Made by a program: the position numbers and the translations under genes
Origin: Verrucomicrobiales bacterium
GTDB taxonomy: Bacteria; Verrucomicrobiota; Verrucomicrobiia; Limisphaerales; CANJXF01
Direction: 5' to 3'
Length of the DNA stretch: 64,000 nucleotides
NCBI GenBank assembly: GCA_947478865.1
Contig: CANJXF010000020.1
Location: 1 to 64,000, forward strand
Part shown: positions 17,809 to 26,327 of the stretch, piece by piece
Numbering within the stretch: the first letter of the stretch is position 1
Layout: each line of letters begins with the position of its first letter
The notes under the pieces: model-generated
Database searches by the model: none
Seen by the model: the letters and a program-made list of their open reading frames with translations, nothing else
What the model was told of the DNA's origin: nothing

Positions 17809-18341
17809 AATTTTTTCTTTTGCAGGTTAATATTTTCTCGGGACCTCAGGTCTTGGTTGCGATTCCCATTCCCTTTCATCAAATTACGCCGCTTCTGGAT
17901 TAAAGACATGCAGGCTTACCATGGTTTCTCCACGAGCAAAAACACTGGCCAATGATCGAAGAGAAGGCTCAACGAGGAGTTTCAAGGCCGGGGTAGTGAT
18001 GCAAATCTCGATGGTTAGTAAAATTCCTTATCTCGAAGAACGGCATTGCCATTTTAGGAAGATCGTAATTCACCTGATTGAGGAATTGTTGGCCTTGGGT
18101 TCTAGTAATTGAGAGGGCGCAAGTAATTAATTATGAATTTAGATCGCTTCATTGGACAGATTCCATCATGCGCGAAATTTTCTGGGGAATTGACAGGTTC
18201 TCGTCGCAAAATCGACGAGGTGAAGGTGCGGTTAGCTGAACCTTTTTTATCGAACCTGAAACCCAATGCGCCCTTAGGGCCAGCATGCTGGATGAAATTA
18301 GTTTAGCACCATAACCACTAACAAATCTCTGAAAGGAAATT
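17809..18341. other. 530-base gap between PEBP and DUF2934 genes
   Basis: No gene can be supported; a 63-codon plus-strand frame (17921-18112) has no ribosome binding site or family resemblance. Two short palindromes lie side by side, CCCTTAGGG at 18271-18279 and CCAGCATGCTGG at 18280-18291, about 50 bases before the DUF2934 start. They could belong to its control region. AT-rich patches around 18125-18165 are plausible promoter sites, not demonstrated. Confidence 0.35.
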
Positions 18342-18629
18342 ATGAGACCTCGTTCTGTTCAAAGATCGAACCAGTCTGGATCTAGGAAATCAAGCGTCAG
18401 TTATGGGGAAGGTTCCCTCGCGGCACCAGACAAAGGAGCTGTGGAGTCCAACCAAGAAAACCTCCAGAGGACCACGGCGAAAAGATTCATGAGGGAGAAG
18501 CAGATTCACTCCAGCAAAATTGCTGAACGGGCCTATCTTGCCTGGGAACGCGCAGGTCGACCGGAGGGACGGGATCGTGAATTCTGGCTTCGCGCGGAAG
18601 CTGAATTGAAGAGTGAGCAGGCGATTTAA
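18342..18629 (+). CDS. DUF2934 domain protein
   Basis: 95 residues with a good ribosome binding site (GAAAGGAAATT before the ATG). The first half is polar and disordered. The second half holds the DUF2934 pattern (IAERAYLAWERAGRPEGRDR followed by EFWLRAEAEL), a short helical domain of unknown role that is often encoded near stress proteins. Here a universal stress protein follows about 170 bases later. No signal peptide. Confidence 0.82.
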   Translation: MRPRSVQRSNQSGSRKSSVSYGEGSLAAPDKGAVESNQENLQRTTAKRFMREKQIHSSKIAERAYLAWERAGRPEGRDREFWLRAEAELKSEQAI

Positions 18630-18788
18630 GGTTTCGACCCTTTATCTCTATGAGGGATGAGCCAGGTTTGACGCAAAACGATAGGCGAATCCATGGGCAT
18701 CGGTTTTTTATCTGGTGATTTGCAACTTTACCCGCTACGCGATGATCGACGCCGAGCGGAAACTAACCAATTACAGGAGTCGACTCGG

Positions 18789-18806
18789 ATGAGAACGAAT
18801 TTATGA
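18789..18806 (+). CDS. Five-codon mini-ORF overlapping the Usp start
   Basis: ATG at 18789 encodes MRTNL, and its TGA (18804-18806) overlaps the ATG of the universal stress protein gene (18803) as ATGA. The only good Shine-Dalgarno nearby, AGGAG at 18775-18779, sits nine bases before the mini-ORF, not directly before the Usp gene. Translation may therefore enter here and restart at the Usp ATG. The mini-ORF is so short that chance is a fair alternative. Confidence 0.3.
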   Translation: MRTNL

Positions 18807-19366
18807 AAATAAAAGCATCTCCGCACGAACGCAGCGTGGTTGTCGAATTGGAGTCACGCGAAGCGACCCTGCCGCCGATCGCGATCCCGGAAATTAAGCT
18901 TAGGAAGATTCTGGTGCCGGTTGATTTTTCAGAATCTTCACGCAAGGCCGTTCAGTATGCCATACTTTTTGCCAAGCAGTTCAACGCAGAGATACTTCTC
19001 CTGCATGTCGCGGAGATACTGCCGTCGCCGGAATTGGTGGTCGCTGAGAGTGGATGGCTTACGGCTAAGCTGCACGAGCAAGCGGATAAGGAACTGTCGG
19101 AGTGGCGCGAGAAGATCCGCCCGCAAATGGAGGTGAAGACTACCGTGCAGGATGGAACTCCATTTTGGGAGATTATTCGCGCCGCCGACGACAACAACAT
19201 GGATCTGATCATTCTCGGTACTCGCGGGCGGACTGGGCTCTCCCGGCTATTCCTCGGGAGCACGGCTGAGCGTGTCGTGCGCCATGCGCCTTGCCCCGTC
19301 ATGGTAGTTCGAGAACGTGAACATGATTTTCTCGCAGAAGAAAAGGGCGCTGTGGGTAAACAATAA
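18803..19366 (+). CDS. Universal stress protein, UspA family
   Basis: 187 residues. An N-terminal extension of about 30 residues precedes a Usp domain beginning RKILVPVDFSESSRKAVQYA. The ATP-binding motif G-2x-G-9x-G-S/T is intact (GTRGRTGLSRLFLGSTAERV). Usp proteins bind ATP and help survival under starvation, hypoxia or oxidative stress. Its last 50 bases overlap the start of the CapA-like gene, so the two are translated together. A second, tandem-domain Usp is encoded at 21843-22835. Confidence 0.92.
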   Translation: MKIKASPHERSVVVELESREATLPPIAIPEIKLRKILVPVDFSESSRKAVQYAILFAKQFNAEILLLHVAEILPSPELVVAESGWLTAKLHEQADKELSEWREKIRPQMEVKTTVQDGTPFWEIIRAADDNNMDLIILGTRGRTGLSRLFLGSTAERVVRHAPCPVMVVREREHDFLAEEKGAVGKQ

Positions 19367-20366
19367 TGAAAGTGCTGCGACTTTGAAGCTGCTCTTTGTT
19401 GGCGATGTTATGTTGGGTCGTTTGGTGAACGACGAGTTGAATCGCCGTGATGTGGATTATCCATGGGGCGATACGTTACCATTTTTCAAGGAAGCGGACC
19501 TGCGTATCTGCAATCTGGAATGTGTCATCTCAGACCGGGGAAGACCTTGGAGCCGGACGCCGAAAGTTTTTCACTTTCGTTTGGAATCTAAGAACCTTTG
19601 CACGTTGAAGGCCGCTGAGATTGATGCAGTTTCGCTGGCGAACAACCACACGCTGGATTTCGATTATAGCGCGATGTTCGACATGCTCCGCCAATTGGAC
19701 AAAGCAGGGGTGTCCCACGCCGGCGCGGGTCACAACCTGGAGGCGGCAGCCAATCCTGCGATCATAAATTTGAACGGATCGAGAATTGGATTCATCTCCT
19801 TCACCGATAATCAGCCCGAGTGGGAGGCGAGGCCGAGCGACCCCGGGCTATTCTACGTCCCCACTGATCTGCGGGATGCGCGTGCCATCCAATTGTTGGA
19901 ACTAGTGCGCCACACTCGGCAGCGAGTGGATCTGCTCGTTGTCGCTACGCATTGGGGAGGGAACTGGGGTTACGCTCCACCACCCGAGCATGTCCAGTTT
20001 GGCCGTGCGTTGATTACCGCTGGAGCTGAAATTGTCATTGGCCACTCCGCTCATGTTTTTCGCGGCGTGGAGATTTTTCACGGTGGGCTGATTATATATT
20101 CCGCGGGAAATTTTATCGATGATTACGCAGTTGATTCGGAGGAGCGCAACGACCAGTCGTTTATCTTTGTAGTCGATACGGATGGAGCGAAACTTTTGCG
20201 CTTGAGGCTCCGCCCTACCGTTATTCGTAATTTTCAGGCAAAACTCGCTTGCGAAGAGGAAGAATTCGAAATCGCAGCAAAGATGACAAAGCTCTGCGCT
20301 CAGCTTGGCACGAGGCTTTTCTGGGATAACCAGGCGCACTGTTTGATCGCCGAGGTTATGCGCTAG
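19317..20366 (+). CDS. CapA-family metallophosphatase-like protein
   Basis: 349 residues from GTG 19317; ATG 19323 or TTG 19383 are alternatives. The last would nearly remove the 50-base overlap with the Usp gene and begins right at the domain (LKLLFVGDVMLGR). CapA/PgsA-type motifs are present: GDVMLG, NLECVISDRG, NNHTLDF, THWGGNWGYAPP and GHSAHVFRG, giving the metal-binding fold of calcineurin-type phosphatases. CapA takes part in poly-gamma-glutamate capsule synthesis in bacilli, but no capB/capC is nearby and there is no signal or membrane segment. A role in a cytoplasmic stress response is as likely. Confidence 0.85.
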   Translation: MNMIFSQKKRALWVNNNESAATLKLLFVGDVMLGRLVNDELNRRDVDYPWGDTLPFFKEADLRICNLECVISDRGRPWSRTPKVFHFRLESKNLCTLKAAEIDAVSLANNHTLDFDYSAMFDMLRQLDKAGVSHAGAGHNLEAAANPAIINLNGSRIGFISFTDNQPEWEARPSDPGLFYVPTDLRDARAIQLLELVRHTRQRVDLLVVATHWGGNWGYAPPPEHVQFGRALITAGAEIVIGHSAHVFRGVEIFHGGLIIYSAGNFIDDYAVDSEERNDQSFIFVVDTDGAKLLRLRLRPTVIRNFQAKLACEEEEFEIAAKMTKLCAQLGTRLFWDNQAHCLIAEVMR

Positions 20367-20379
20367 AAAAGGAGTTAAG

Positions 20380-20454
20380 ATGGTTAACATATCTCTGCTC
20401 TCGGGAGTTAATCACGGTGATACCTCGTCTAAAGTAGCAGAGGTCTCTATATGA
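20380..20454 (+). CDS. 24-residue upstream ORF coupled to pncB
   Basis: ATG at 20380, with AAGGAG at 20369-20374 ideally spaced, opens a 24-codon frame beginning MVNISLLSG. Its TGA (20452-20454) overlaps the pncB ATG (20451) as ATGA. The pncB gene has its own weaker GAGG at 20440-20443. The peptide resembles nothing I know. It may be a leader that couples or regulates pncB translation. Confidence 0.45.
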   Translation: MVNISLLSGVNHGDTSSKVAEVSI

Positions 20455-21812
20455 ATCCTAGTTCCAGCGCGTTCTTGACCGATCTGTATCAACTCACAAT
20501 GCTGCAGGGATACTTCGATGCAAAAATGGATCGAATCGCCGTGTTCGAATTCTTCGTGCGTCGTCTGCCTGCGAACCGAAATTTTCTGGTTTCCGCCGGG
20601 CTCGATCAGGTTCTGGACTTCCTCGAAAGCTTCGAGTGCACCGCTCAAGAATTGGGGTGGTTGGAAGCGAGCGGAAATTTTAGCCGTGAATTCGTGAGTC
20701 ACCTCCGCACCACTCGTTTTACCGGCGACGTTCACGCCATGCCGGAGGGTGAAATTTTCTTTGCCAACGAACCAATCCTGCGAGTCACGGCACCAATCGC
20801 GGAAGCCCAAGTCGTCGAGACTCGCATTGTTAACCTGCTCCATTTTCAGGCCTTGATTGCCTCAAAAGCTGTCCGTTGCGCCATAACGGCTCCGGGCAAG
20901 GCCTTGGTGGATTTTGGCCTTCGTCGCGCGCATGGCGCGGAGGCAGGACTTCTCGCCGCCCGTGCATGCTATCTGACTGGATTTACCGCGACCTCCAACG
21001 TGCTTGCAGGCCAAACCTATCAAATACCACTCTCTGGGACCATGGCGCATTCATTTATTCAAGCCTCTGATTCAGAGGTAGAGGCATTCCGACGTTTTGC
21101 TTTGGCCAATCCGAATAATGTTACACTCCTGCTTGATACCTACGATACAGAAGCTGCGGCAGAGAAGGTGGTGCAACTTGCCCCGACGCTAAAGTCACAA
21201 GGAATTAGTATTCGAGGCGTGCGACTGGACAGTGGTGATTTGGGAGAACATGCCCGCCGTGTGAGGCGGATTCTTGATGACGGGAAATTACAGGAGGTCA
21301 GCATCTTTGCCAGTGGCAACCTTGATGAATTCGAGCTGCAAAGACTGGTTCGCTCCGGCGCCCCAATCGATGGATTCGGGGTCGGAACTCGTGTCCTGAC
21401 CTCAGCCGACGCTCCCTACCTGGATTGCGCCTATAAGATTCAAGAGTACAACGGTCGCCCGCTCCGCAAACTTTCAGAGGGAAAGGCCACCTGGCCAGGA
21501 AGGAAACAAGTTTATCGAAGCTACCGCAGTGGTCGAATGGAGTCTGATGTTATTACTTTGGAAGATGACAAGATGCCAGGAGAGGCATTGCTTCAACCCG
21601 TCATGCGGAATGGAAAACGGCTTCGCAGCAACGTGACCTTATTTGAAATTCGGCAGAGAGTCGCAGATCAACTCAGACAACTTCCCCCTGGGCTCCTTTC
21701 TTTGGAATGTGAGGAGCAGCACTTCCCGGTGTCGATTTCCGATTCGCTCCAGGAAATGGCAAGGAACCTGAGCTTGGCCTATGCAAGTAAGAATAGCCGC
21801 TCTTCTGCGTAA
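20451..21812 (+). CDS. pncB: Nicotinate phosphoribosyltransferase
   Basis: Salvages nicotinate to nicotinate mononucleotide for NAD synthesis, 453 residues. The N-terminus (FLTDLYQLTMLQGYFDAKM) and the core motifs (EFFVRRLPANRNFLVSAGL; SGTMAHSFIQA with the conserved His; RGVRLDSGDLGEHARRVRRI; GFGVGTRVLTS) are typical of bacterial NaPRTase. It lies between a Usp/CapA pair and a convergent tandem Usp gene, linking NAD salvage with stress proteins. Confidence 0.94.
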   Translation: MNPSSSAFLTDLYQLTMLQGYFDAKMDRIAVFEFFVRRLPANRNFLVSAGLDQVLDFLESFECTAQELGWLEASGNFSREFVSHLRTTRFTGDVHAMPEGEIFFANEPILRVTAPIAEAQVVETRIVNLLHFQALIASKAVRCAITAPGKALVDFGLRRAHGAEAGLLAARACYLTGFTATSNVLAGQTYQIPLSGTMAHSFIQASDSEVEAFRRFALANPNNVTLLLDTYDTEAAAEKVVQLAPTLKSQGISIRGVRLDSGDLGEHARRVRRILDDGKLQEVSIFASGNLDEFELQRLVRSGAPIDGFGVGTRVLTSADAPYLDCAYKIQEYNGRPLRKLSEGKATWPGRKQVYRSYRSGRMESDVITLEDDKMPGEALLQPVMRNGKRLRSNVTLFEIRQRVADQLRQLPPGLLSLECEEQHFPVSISDSLQEMARNLSLAYASKNSRSSA

Positions 21813-21842
21813 TTCAGTTCACCTCGCCAAGAAAACGACTAT

Positions 21843-22835
21843 TCAAGAACTCCGTTGATTCGTAGGGTTGCTCCGCACGACCAGAGTGGGGCAAGAGGCG
21901 TGGCGAACAACTTCTTCGGTTGTGCTGCCCAGAAGAACGCGTTCCCATCCGGTGCGTCCGTGGGTGGACATGACAATGAGGTCAGCCTTAAGTTCCTTTG
22001 CCGACTCGGTAATTTCAGTTGCAGGCCGGCCATAGCGAATCCCTGCGGTGGCCTTAAGATTTTTGGTTAGCAACGTTTTTTTCATGCTGGCCAGTTGTTT
22101 TTCTCCCGCCGCTTTCTGGTCTGCTTCCAAAATGCGATAATCCATCAGGTCATAATCACCGACCGCATAATGAATCGGGACGACATACAACACATGAAGT
22201 TCTGCCTCGTATTGTTTTGCCAGTGCGGTCGCTGATGTGAGAGCCCGCTCTGCCGGTTTCGAAAAATCGGTTGGAAAGAGAATCTTCCGGGGGCTCAAGG
22301 TAGATTGTGTTTTCCGGGCTTTTGGCTCGCGCACGACTAGAACAGAACACGGCGCGTGCCGTATTACCTTTTCTGCTGTGCTGCCGAGCAGGATGTGTTT
22401 CAAGCCTGTAAACCCGTGGGTGCCAATTACAATGAGATCGCATTTTTCGCTCTGCGCAGTTTCACAGATGATCTGATAGGCTCGGCCTATATGCACCTCA
22501 GAATTGACCGGAATAAATTCATCAATTCTGCCTTGAGCAAGCTGGTCAAGACGAGATTTGGCGGTTCGGGTGGCCTCTTTATCCCAATCGGCAAATGCCG
22601 GATTGGAACTGTTAAAAACGGTTGGGGATTCCAGGACGTGGAGCAGCAGGATCTGGGCGCCAAATTCGCTCGCTAAATTGGTCGCGTAGTCGAGTGCTTT
22701 GTCGGAGGTTTCGGAGAAATCAACTGCCACGAGCAATCGTTTAAAATGAACCTGCTCCTTTTGGCGTGGTTGCGCTCTGCTGAGTAAACGTGAGCGGTTG
22801 ATCGGCTGGTAGTTGGATTTAAGTGCCTTTTGCAT
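21843..22835 (-). CDS. Tandem-domain universal stress protein
   Basis: 330 residues with two Usp domains, about 30-175 and 182-325. The first starts RLLVAVDFSETSDKALDYAT and the second KILFPTDFSKPAERALTSAT. Both ATP motifs are intact (GTHGFTGLKHILLGSTAEKV and STHGRTGWERVLLGSTTEEV). The ribosome binding site GGAG is six bases from the ATG. It converges on pncB with about 30 bases between stops. Confidence 0.93.
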   Translation of the reverse strand: MQKALKSNYQPINRSRLLSRAQPRQKEQVHFKRLLVAVDFSETSDKALDYATNLASEFGAQILLLHVLESPTVFNSSNPAFADWDKEATRTAKSRLDQLAQGRIDEFIPVNSEVHIGRAYQIICETAQSEKCDLIVIGTHGFTGLKHILLGSTAEKVIRHAPCSVLVVREPKARKTQSTLSPRKILFPTDFSKPAERALTSATALAKQYEAELHVLYVVPIHYAVGDYDLMDYRILEADQKAAGEKQLASMKKTLLTKNLKATAGIRYGRPATEITESAKELKADLIVMSTHGRTGWERVLLGSTTEEVVRHASCPTLVVRSNPTNQRSS

Positions 22836-22976
22836 AATTTCTCCTTTCTTAAACCATCGTAGATCCGACGGATTTTGCTCTTAATTAATTCATCTGGTTG
22901 TCGTCTGCAAAAACGAGGTTATGTTTTACAAAGAAGATGAAAGAAAAGAATCAACTTCACAAGGAAAGGGACCGCC

Positions 22977-23261
22977 ATGTTGCCAAAATATAAAATTGAG
23001 TTCGGTGTGCCGTTTCGAAACCACGTTCAGCGTCACCACTATACAACGGATGATCCGGTGGCCTGCGAAGATTTTCTTGCCCAGTTGCTGGAAAAGGGCT
23101 TCGCCGTTTACGACATCATGCATGAGGGAGAGTCGTTGCACAAAAAGGAGTTTGATCGTCTGATTAAGGCTGCCGCCAACCTGCTCGTCTCCAGGCATAT
23201 TTGCACATCGTTGCACATCACGACGGAAGAAGAGCGTTTTCGGTTTGGGTTTGCCGCCTAG
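22977..23261 (+). CDS. Small protein of unknown function
   Basis: 94 residues, no signal peptide or membrane segment. The AAGGAAAG before the ATG is a fair ribosome binding site, and a strong terminator follows 60 bases after the stop, which supports a real gene. The pattern is a compact alpha/beta domain (KYKIEFGVPFRNH; DPVACEDFLAQLLEKGFAVY; LLVSRHICTSLHITTEEERF). I do not recognise a named family. Position beside the tandem Usp gene suggests a stress-related role, by context only. Confidence 0.75.
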   Translation: MLPKYKIEFGVPFRNHVQRHHYTTDDPVACEDFLAQLLEKGFAVYDIMHEGESLHKKEFDRLIKAAANLLVSRHICTSLHITTEEERFRFGFAA

Positions 23262-23321
23262 TAATTGGTGGTTCCAATCGAATAGGAACTCTGCCGCTGA
23301 CGTTTTTGCTTCTCTCAACGG

Positions 23322-23349
23322 CAAAACGCTTTCTGAGCGTTTTGTTTTT
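23322..23349 (+). terminator. Rho-independent terminator
   Basis: A nine-base perfect stem (CAAAACGCT 23322-23330, AGCGTTTTG 23336-23344), loop TTCTG, then five T residues. It ends the transcript of the small protein at 22977-23261 and isolates preA. Confidence 0.88.
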
Positions 23350-23508
23350 CATGGGGAGTGATTTTTGCTTTCGGGTAGCTGCGCGGAATTGATCCTCGCA
23401 ATGACTAAATCTAGATATTGCACTGGCCGGGTGAAATCACGGTTTATTGTGGCAATCGCATCGTATTCTCGATAAAGATTCCAGTAGTTCAACTGAAGGA
23501 TAAGATCT

Positions 23509-24645
23509 ATGCCCACACTCGCTACAACCGTTGATGGTCTTAAACTTCCGAATCCATTCATCATCGGTTCCGGGCCGCCGGGAACAAATCTCAACGTGAT
23601 TGGAAAAGCTTTTAAAGAAGGGTGGGGCGCCGTCATCGCGAAAACCGTTAGCCTCGATTCTTCCAAGGTTGTCAACGTCACTCCGCGCTACGCCAAGCTG
23701 ATGGCGAACGACGGAAAGGAAGTGATTGGCTGGGAAAACATTGAGTTGATCAGCGATCGTCCATTCAAGATCTGGATCGAAGAATTTAAAAAGTGCAAAG
23801 AAATGTTTCCTGAGGGCGTGTTGATCGCATCCATCATGGAGGAATACAACAAAGATGCCTGGATCGAAATTGTGCAGCGGTGCCAGGAAGCGGGAGTCGA
23901 TGCCTTCGAATTGAATTTCTCGTGTCCGCACGGTTTGCCGGAACGCAAAATGGGCGCGGCCATGGGACAGGACCCGGATATTCTCGAAGAAGTTTGCGGA
24001 TGGGTCAAAGGGGCGGCTAAAAAGCCGTTCTGGGCAAAAATGACGCCGAACATCACTCACATCGAGGATCCGAGCCGCGCTGCACTTCGCGGAGGAGCGA
24101 CTGGTTTGAGCGCGATTAACACCATTCGCAGCGTGATGGGCGTAAATCTCGAAACGCTTCGCCCGGAACCAACGGTGGAAGGTTATACCACGCCCGGCGG
24201 TTACTCTTGCAAGGCGGTAAAGCCGATTGCGCTCCGCATGGTCATGGAAATTTCCACGATGATTCGCAAGGAGTTTTCAGGGCGTTCCCTCTCCGGTCTC
24301 GGTGGAATTGAAAGCGGCAATGACGCAGCCCAATTCATTCTCCTCGGGGCCGACACCGTTCAAGTTTGCACTGGCGTAATGAAATTCGGTTACGAATGCG
24401 TGAAACCGATGTGCGATGAATTGCTTGCGTTCATGGAGAAACATAAATTTGAAACGCTTGCCGATTTCAAAGGCAAGAGCCTTGATTATTTTACGACGCA
24501 CGCCGATCTCGTGAGACGCCAGGCCGAACGGAAAGCCGCCCAAAAAGCTGCCGCCGCTGCCCCTCAACACAAAGTTGTGCAGGCCGATGGCGAATGGAGC
24601 GGCGATGAATTCGTGAAACAGTCGGATGCATTATCACGCGGATAA
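23509..24645 (+). CDS. preA: PreA-like dihydropyrimidine dehydrogenase subunit
   Basis: FMN-binding subunit of the enzyme that reduces uracil and thymine in the first step of pyrimidine breakdown, 378 residues. The DHOD-like barrel is complete (LPNPFIIGSGPPGTNLNVIG; ELNFSCPHGLPERKMGAAMG; AKMTPNITHIEDPSRAALRG; LSGLGGIESGNDAAQFILLG). E. coli PreA carries a Cys-rich ferredoxin domain at the C-terminus. Here it is replaced by an Ala-rich linker and EFVKQSDALSRG, with no iron-sulfur motif. preT is not adjacent, so the electron donor is unclear. A dihydroorotate dehydrogenase of another type is the main alternative. mmsA follows 81 bases later. Confidence 0.82.
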   Translation: MPTLATTVDGLKLPNPFIIGSGPPGTNLNVIGKAFKEGWGAVIAKTVSLDSSKVVNVTPRYAKLMANDGKEVIGWENIELISDRPFKIWIEEFKKCKEMFPEGVLIASIMEEYNKDAWIEIVQRCQEAGVDAFELNFSCPHGLPERKMGAAMGQDPDILEEVCGWVKGAAKKPFWAKMTPNITHIEDPSRAALRGGATGLSAINTIRSVMGVNLETLRPEPTVEGYTTPGGYSCKAVKPIALRMVMEISTMIRKEFSGRSLSGLGGIESGNDAAQFILLGADTVQVCTGVMKFGYECVKPMCDELLAFMEKHKFETLADFKGKSLDYFTTHADLVRRQAERKAAQKAAAAAPQHKVVQADGEWSGDEFVKQSDALSRG

Positions 24646-24726
24646 TCTATTAAACGCAGAGGCGCGAGGTCTTTGGATTTCAATCTGAACCTCCGCCCCC
24701 CGGGCGACCCGTTAGCAAAACTCTTT

Positions 24727-26217
24727 ATGACGAATACACTCGAAACTTGTCCCAATTTCATCGGAGGCGAATGGTTGGATTCCAATTCCTCCGGCACACC
24801 GGTTTACAATCCTTCGACCGGAGAAGTCATTGCGCAATGCCCGCTCGGGACCGCAGCGGATGCCAACGCCGCCGTCCAAGCCGCGCACGCTGCTTTTCCT
24901 GACTGGATGGAAACCCCGCCGGTCGAACGCGCAAGAATTCTCGGTCGGTTCAAAATGTTGATGGAGGACAATTTCGAGGACATCGTCCACTGCAACACTC
25001 GCGAACATGGCAAGACGCTTGTGGAATCGCGCGGCGATGTGAAACGCGGGATGGAAGTCATCGAATTTGCGCTCGGGGTTCCTTCACTGCTAATGGGTGA
25101 GGTAATCGAGAATATTGCACGCGGAATTGATTGCGAAGCCATTCGCCAGCCGCTCGGAGTTTGCGTTGGCATCACGCCATTTAATTTCCCCGCGATGGTC
25201 CCGCTTTGGATGTATCCAATTGCCATCGCTTGCGGGAACACATTCGTTTTGAAGCCGAGTGAAAAAGTTCCCCTGACCGCAATGAAAATCGCGAAGCTGC
25301 TGGGGAAAGCCGGTTTGCCCAAAGGCGTGTTGAATATCGTCCACGGGGGACGCGACGTCGTAGACGCGCTGCTCACCCATCCGAAGGTCAAGGCGATTTC
25401 GTTTGTCGGTTCTACTCCCATCGCGAAGCACATTTATGAGATCGGCACGAAACATGGAAAGCGCGTTCAATCCAATGGTGGTGCGAAGAATTACGTGCTG
25501 CTGATGCCGGATGCGGATGTGGAAAATTCCACCCGTGGCGTAATCGAAGCCGCATTCGGCTGCGCAGGCGAACGTTGCATGGCGGGCTCAACGGCGGTCG
25601 TCGTTGGCGCTGCGGAGAAAACAGTTTTACCCACGCTAATCGAAGCGACAAAGCGAATCAAGGTAGGTCCCACTGACCGCGAAACGCAGCCCGACATGGG
25701 TCCAGTCATCACGCGACAACACCGGGATCGCGTGGAAGAATTAATCGCCGTTGGTCTTAAAGAAGGAGCCAAAATTTCCGCCGATGGACGCGGCGTGAAA
25801 GTCAGCGAAGCGCCCAACGGGTTTTTCCTGGGTGCAACGATTTTGGATCATGTGGAAAGCGGAATGACGATCGCCAGGGAAGAAGTTTTTGGCCCGGTCC
25901 TGAATGTGATGCACATGGAGGACCTCGATGCCGCCATCGAACTGGCGAACGGTTCGGCGTATGGAAATGGCGCGTCCATTTTCACGCGCAGCGGAAAAGC
26001 GGCGCGCGAGTTCAAACATCGCGTCAATTGCGGAATGGTTGGAATCAACATCGGCGTGCCGGCATCGATGGCGTGGTTTCCGTTCAATGGTTGGAACGAT
26101 TCGTTTTTTGGCGACCTCCACATGCAGGGAAAAGAGGGGGTGCAATTTTTTACACAGCAGAAAGTTACGACGAGTCGCTGGTTTAGCTACGGAGAAGGCG
26201 ATATTTGGTATCGCTGA
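24727..26217 (+). CDS. mmsA: CoA-acylating methylmalonate-semialdehyde dehydrogenase
   Basis: Converts methylmalonate or malonate semialdehyde, CoA and NAD to propionyl- or acetyl-CoA, 496 residues. The ATG at 24727 (MTNTLETCPNFIGGEW) fits the family; a TTG at 24673 would add 18 residues. The catalytic Cys is residue 284 (GERCMAGS), with the typical PNGGAKN-like stretch (QSNGGAKNYVLLMPDAD) and GNTFVLKPSEKVPLTA. Next to preA it makes sense as the step that uses the semialdehydes formed from beta-alanine and beta-aminoisobutyrate. It may also serve valine or inositol breakdown. Confidence 0.93.
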   Translation: MTNTLETCPNFIGGEWLDSNSSGTPVYNPSTGEVIAQCPLGTAADANAAVQAAHAAFPDWMETPPVERARILGRFKMLMEDNFEDIVHCNTREHGKTLVESRGDVKRGMEVIEFALGVPSLLMGEVIENIARGIDCEAIRQPLGVCVGITPFNFPAMVPLWMYPIAIACGNTFVLKPSEKVPLTAMKIAKLLGKAGLPKGVLNIVHGGRDVVDALLTHPKVKAISFVGSTPIAKHIYEIGTKHGKRVQSNGGAKNYVLLMPDADVENSTRGVIEAAFGCAGERCMAGSTAVVVGAAEKTVLPTLIEATKRIKVGPTDRETQPDMGPVITRQHRDRVEELIAVGLKEGAKISADGRGVKVSEAPNGFFLGATILDHVESGMTIAREEVFGPVLNVMHMEDLDAAIELANGSAYGNGASIFTRSGKAAREFKHRVNCGMVGINIGVPASMAWFPFNGWNDSFFGDLHMQGKEGVQFFTQQKVTTSRWFSYGEGDIWYR

Positions 26218-26327
26218 CCGGCCCAAGGAGATCCACAAAATTCACTTTGATTCCAGACCCGTTTGGCGCAACATCCGCCGCTCTGGATTCTGAATTCTAA
26301 CTTGAGCTCCGGATTCCCTGAAACGAA

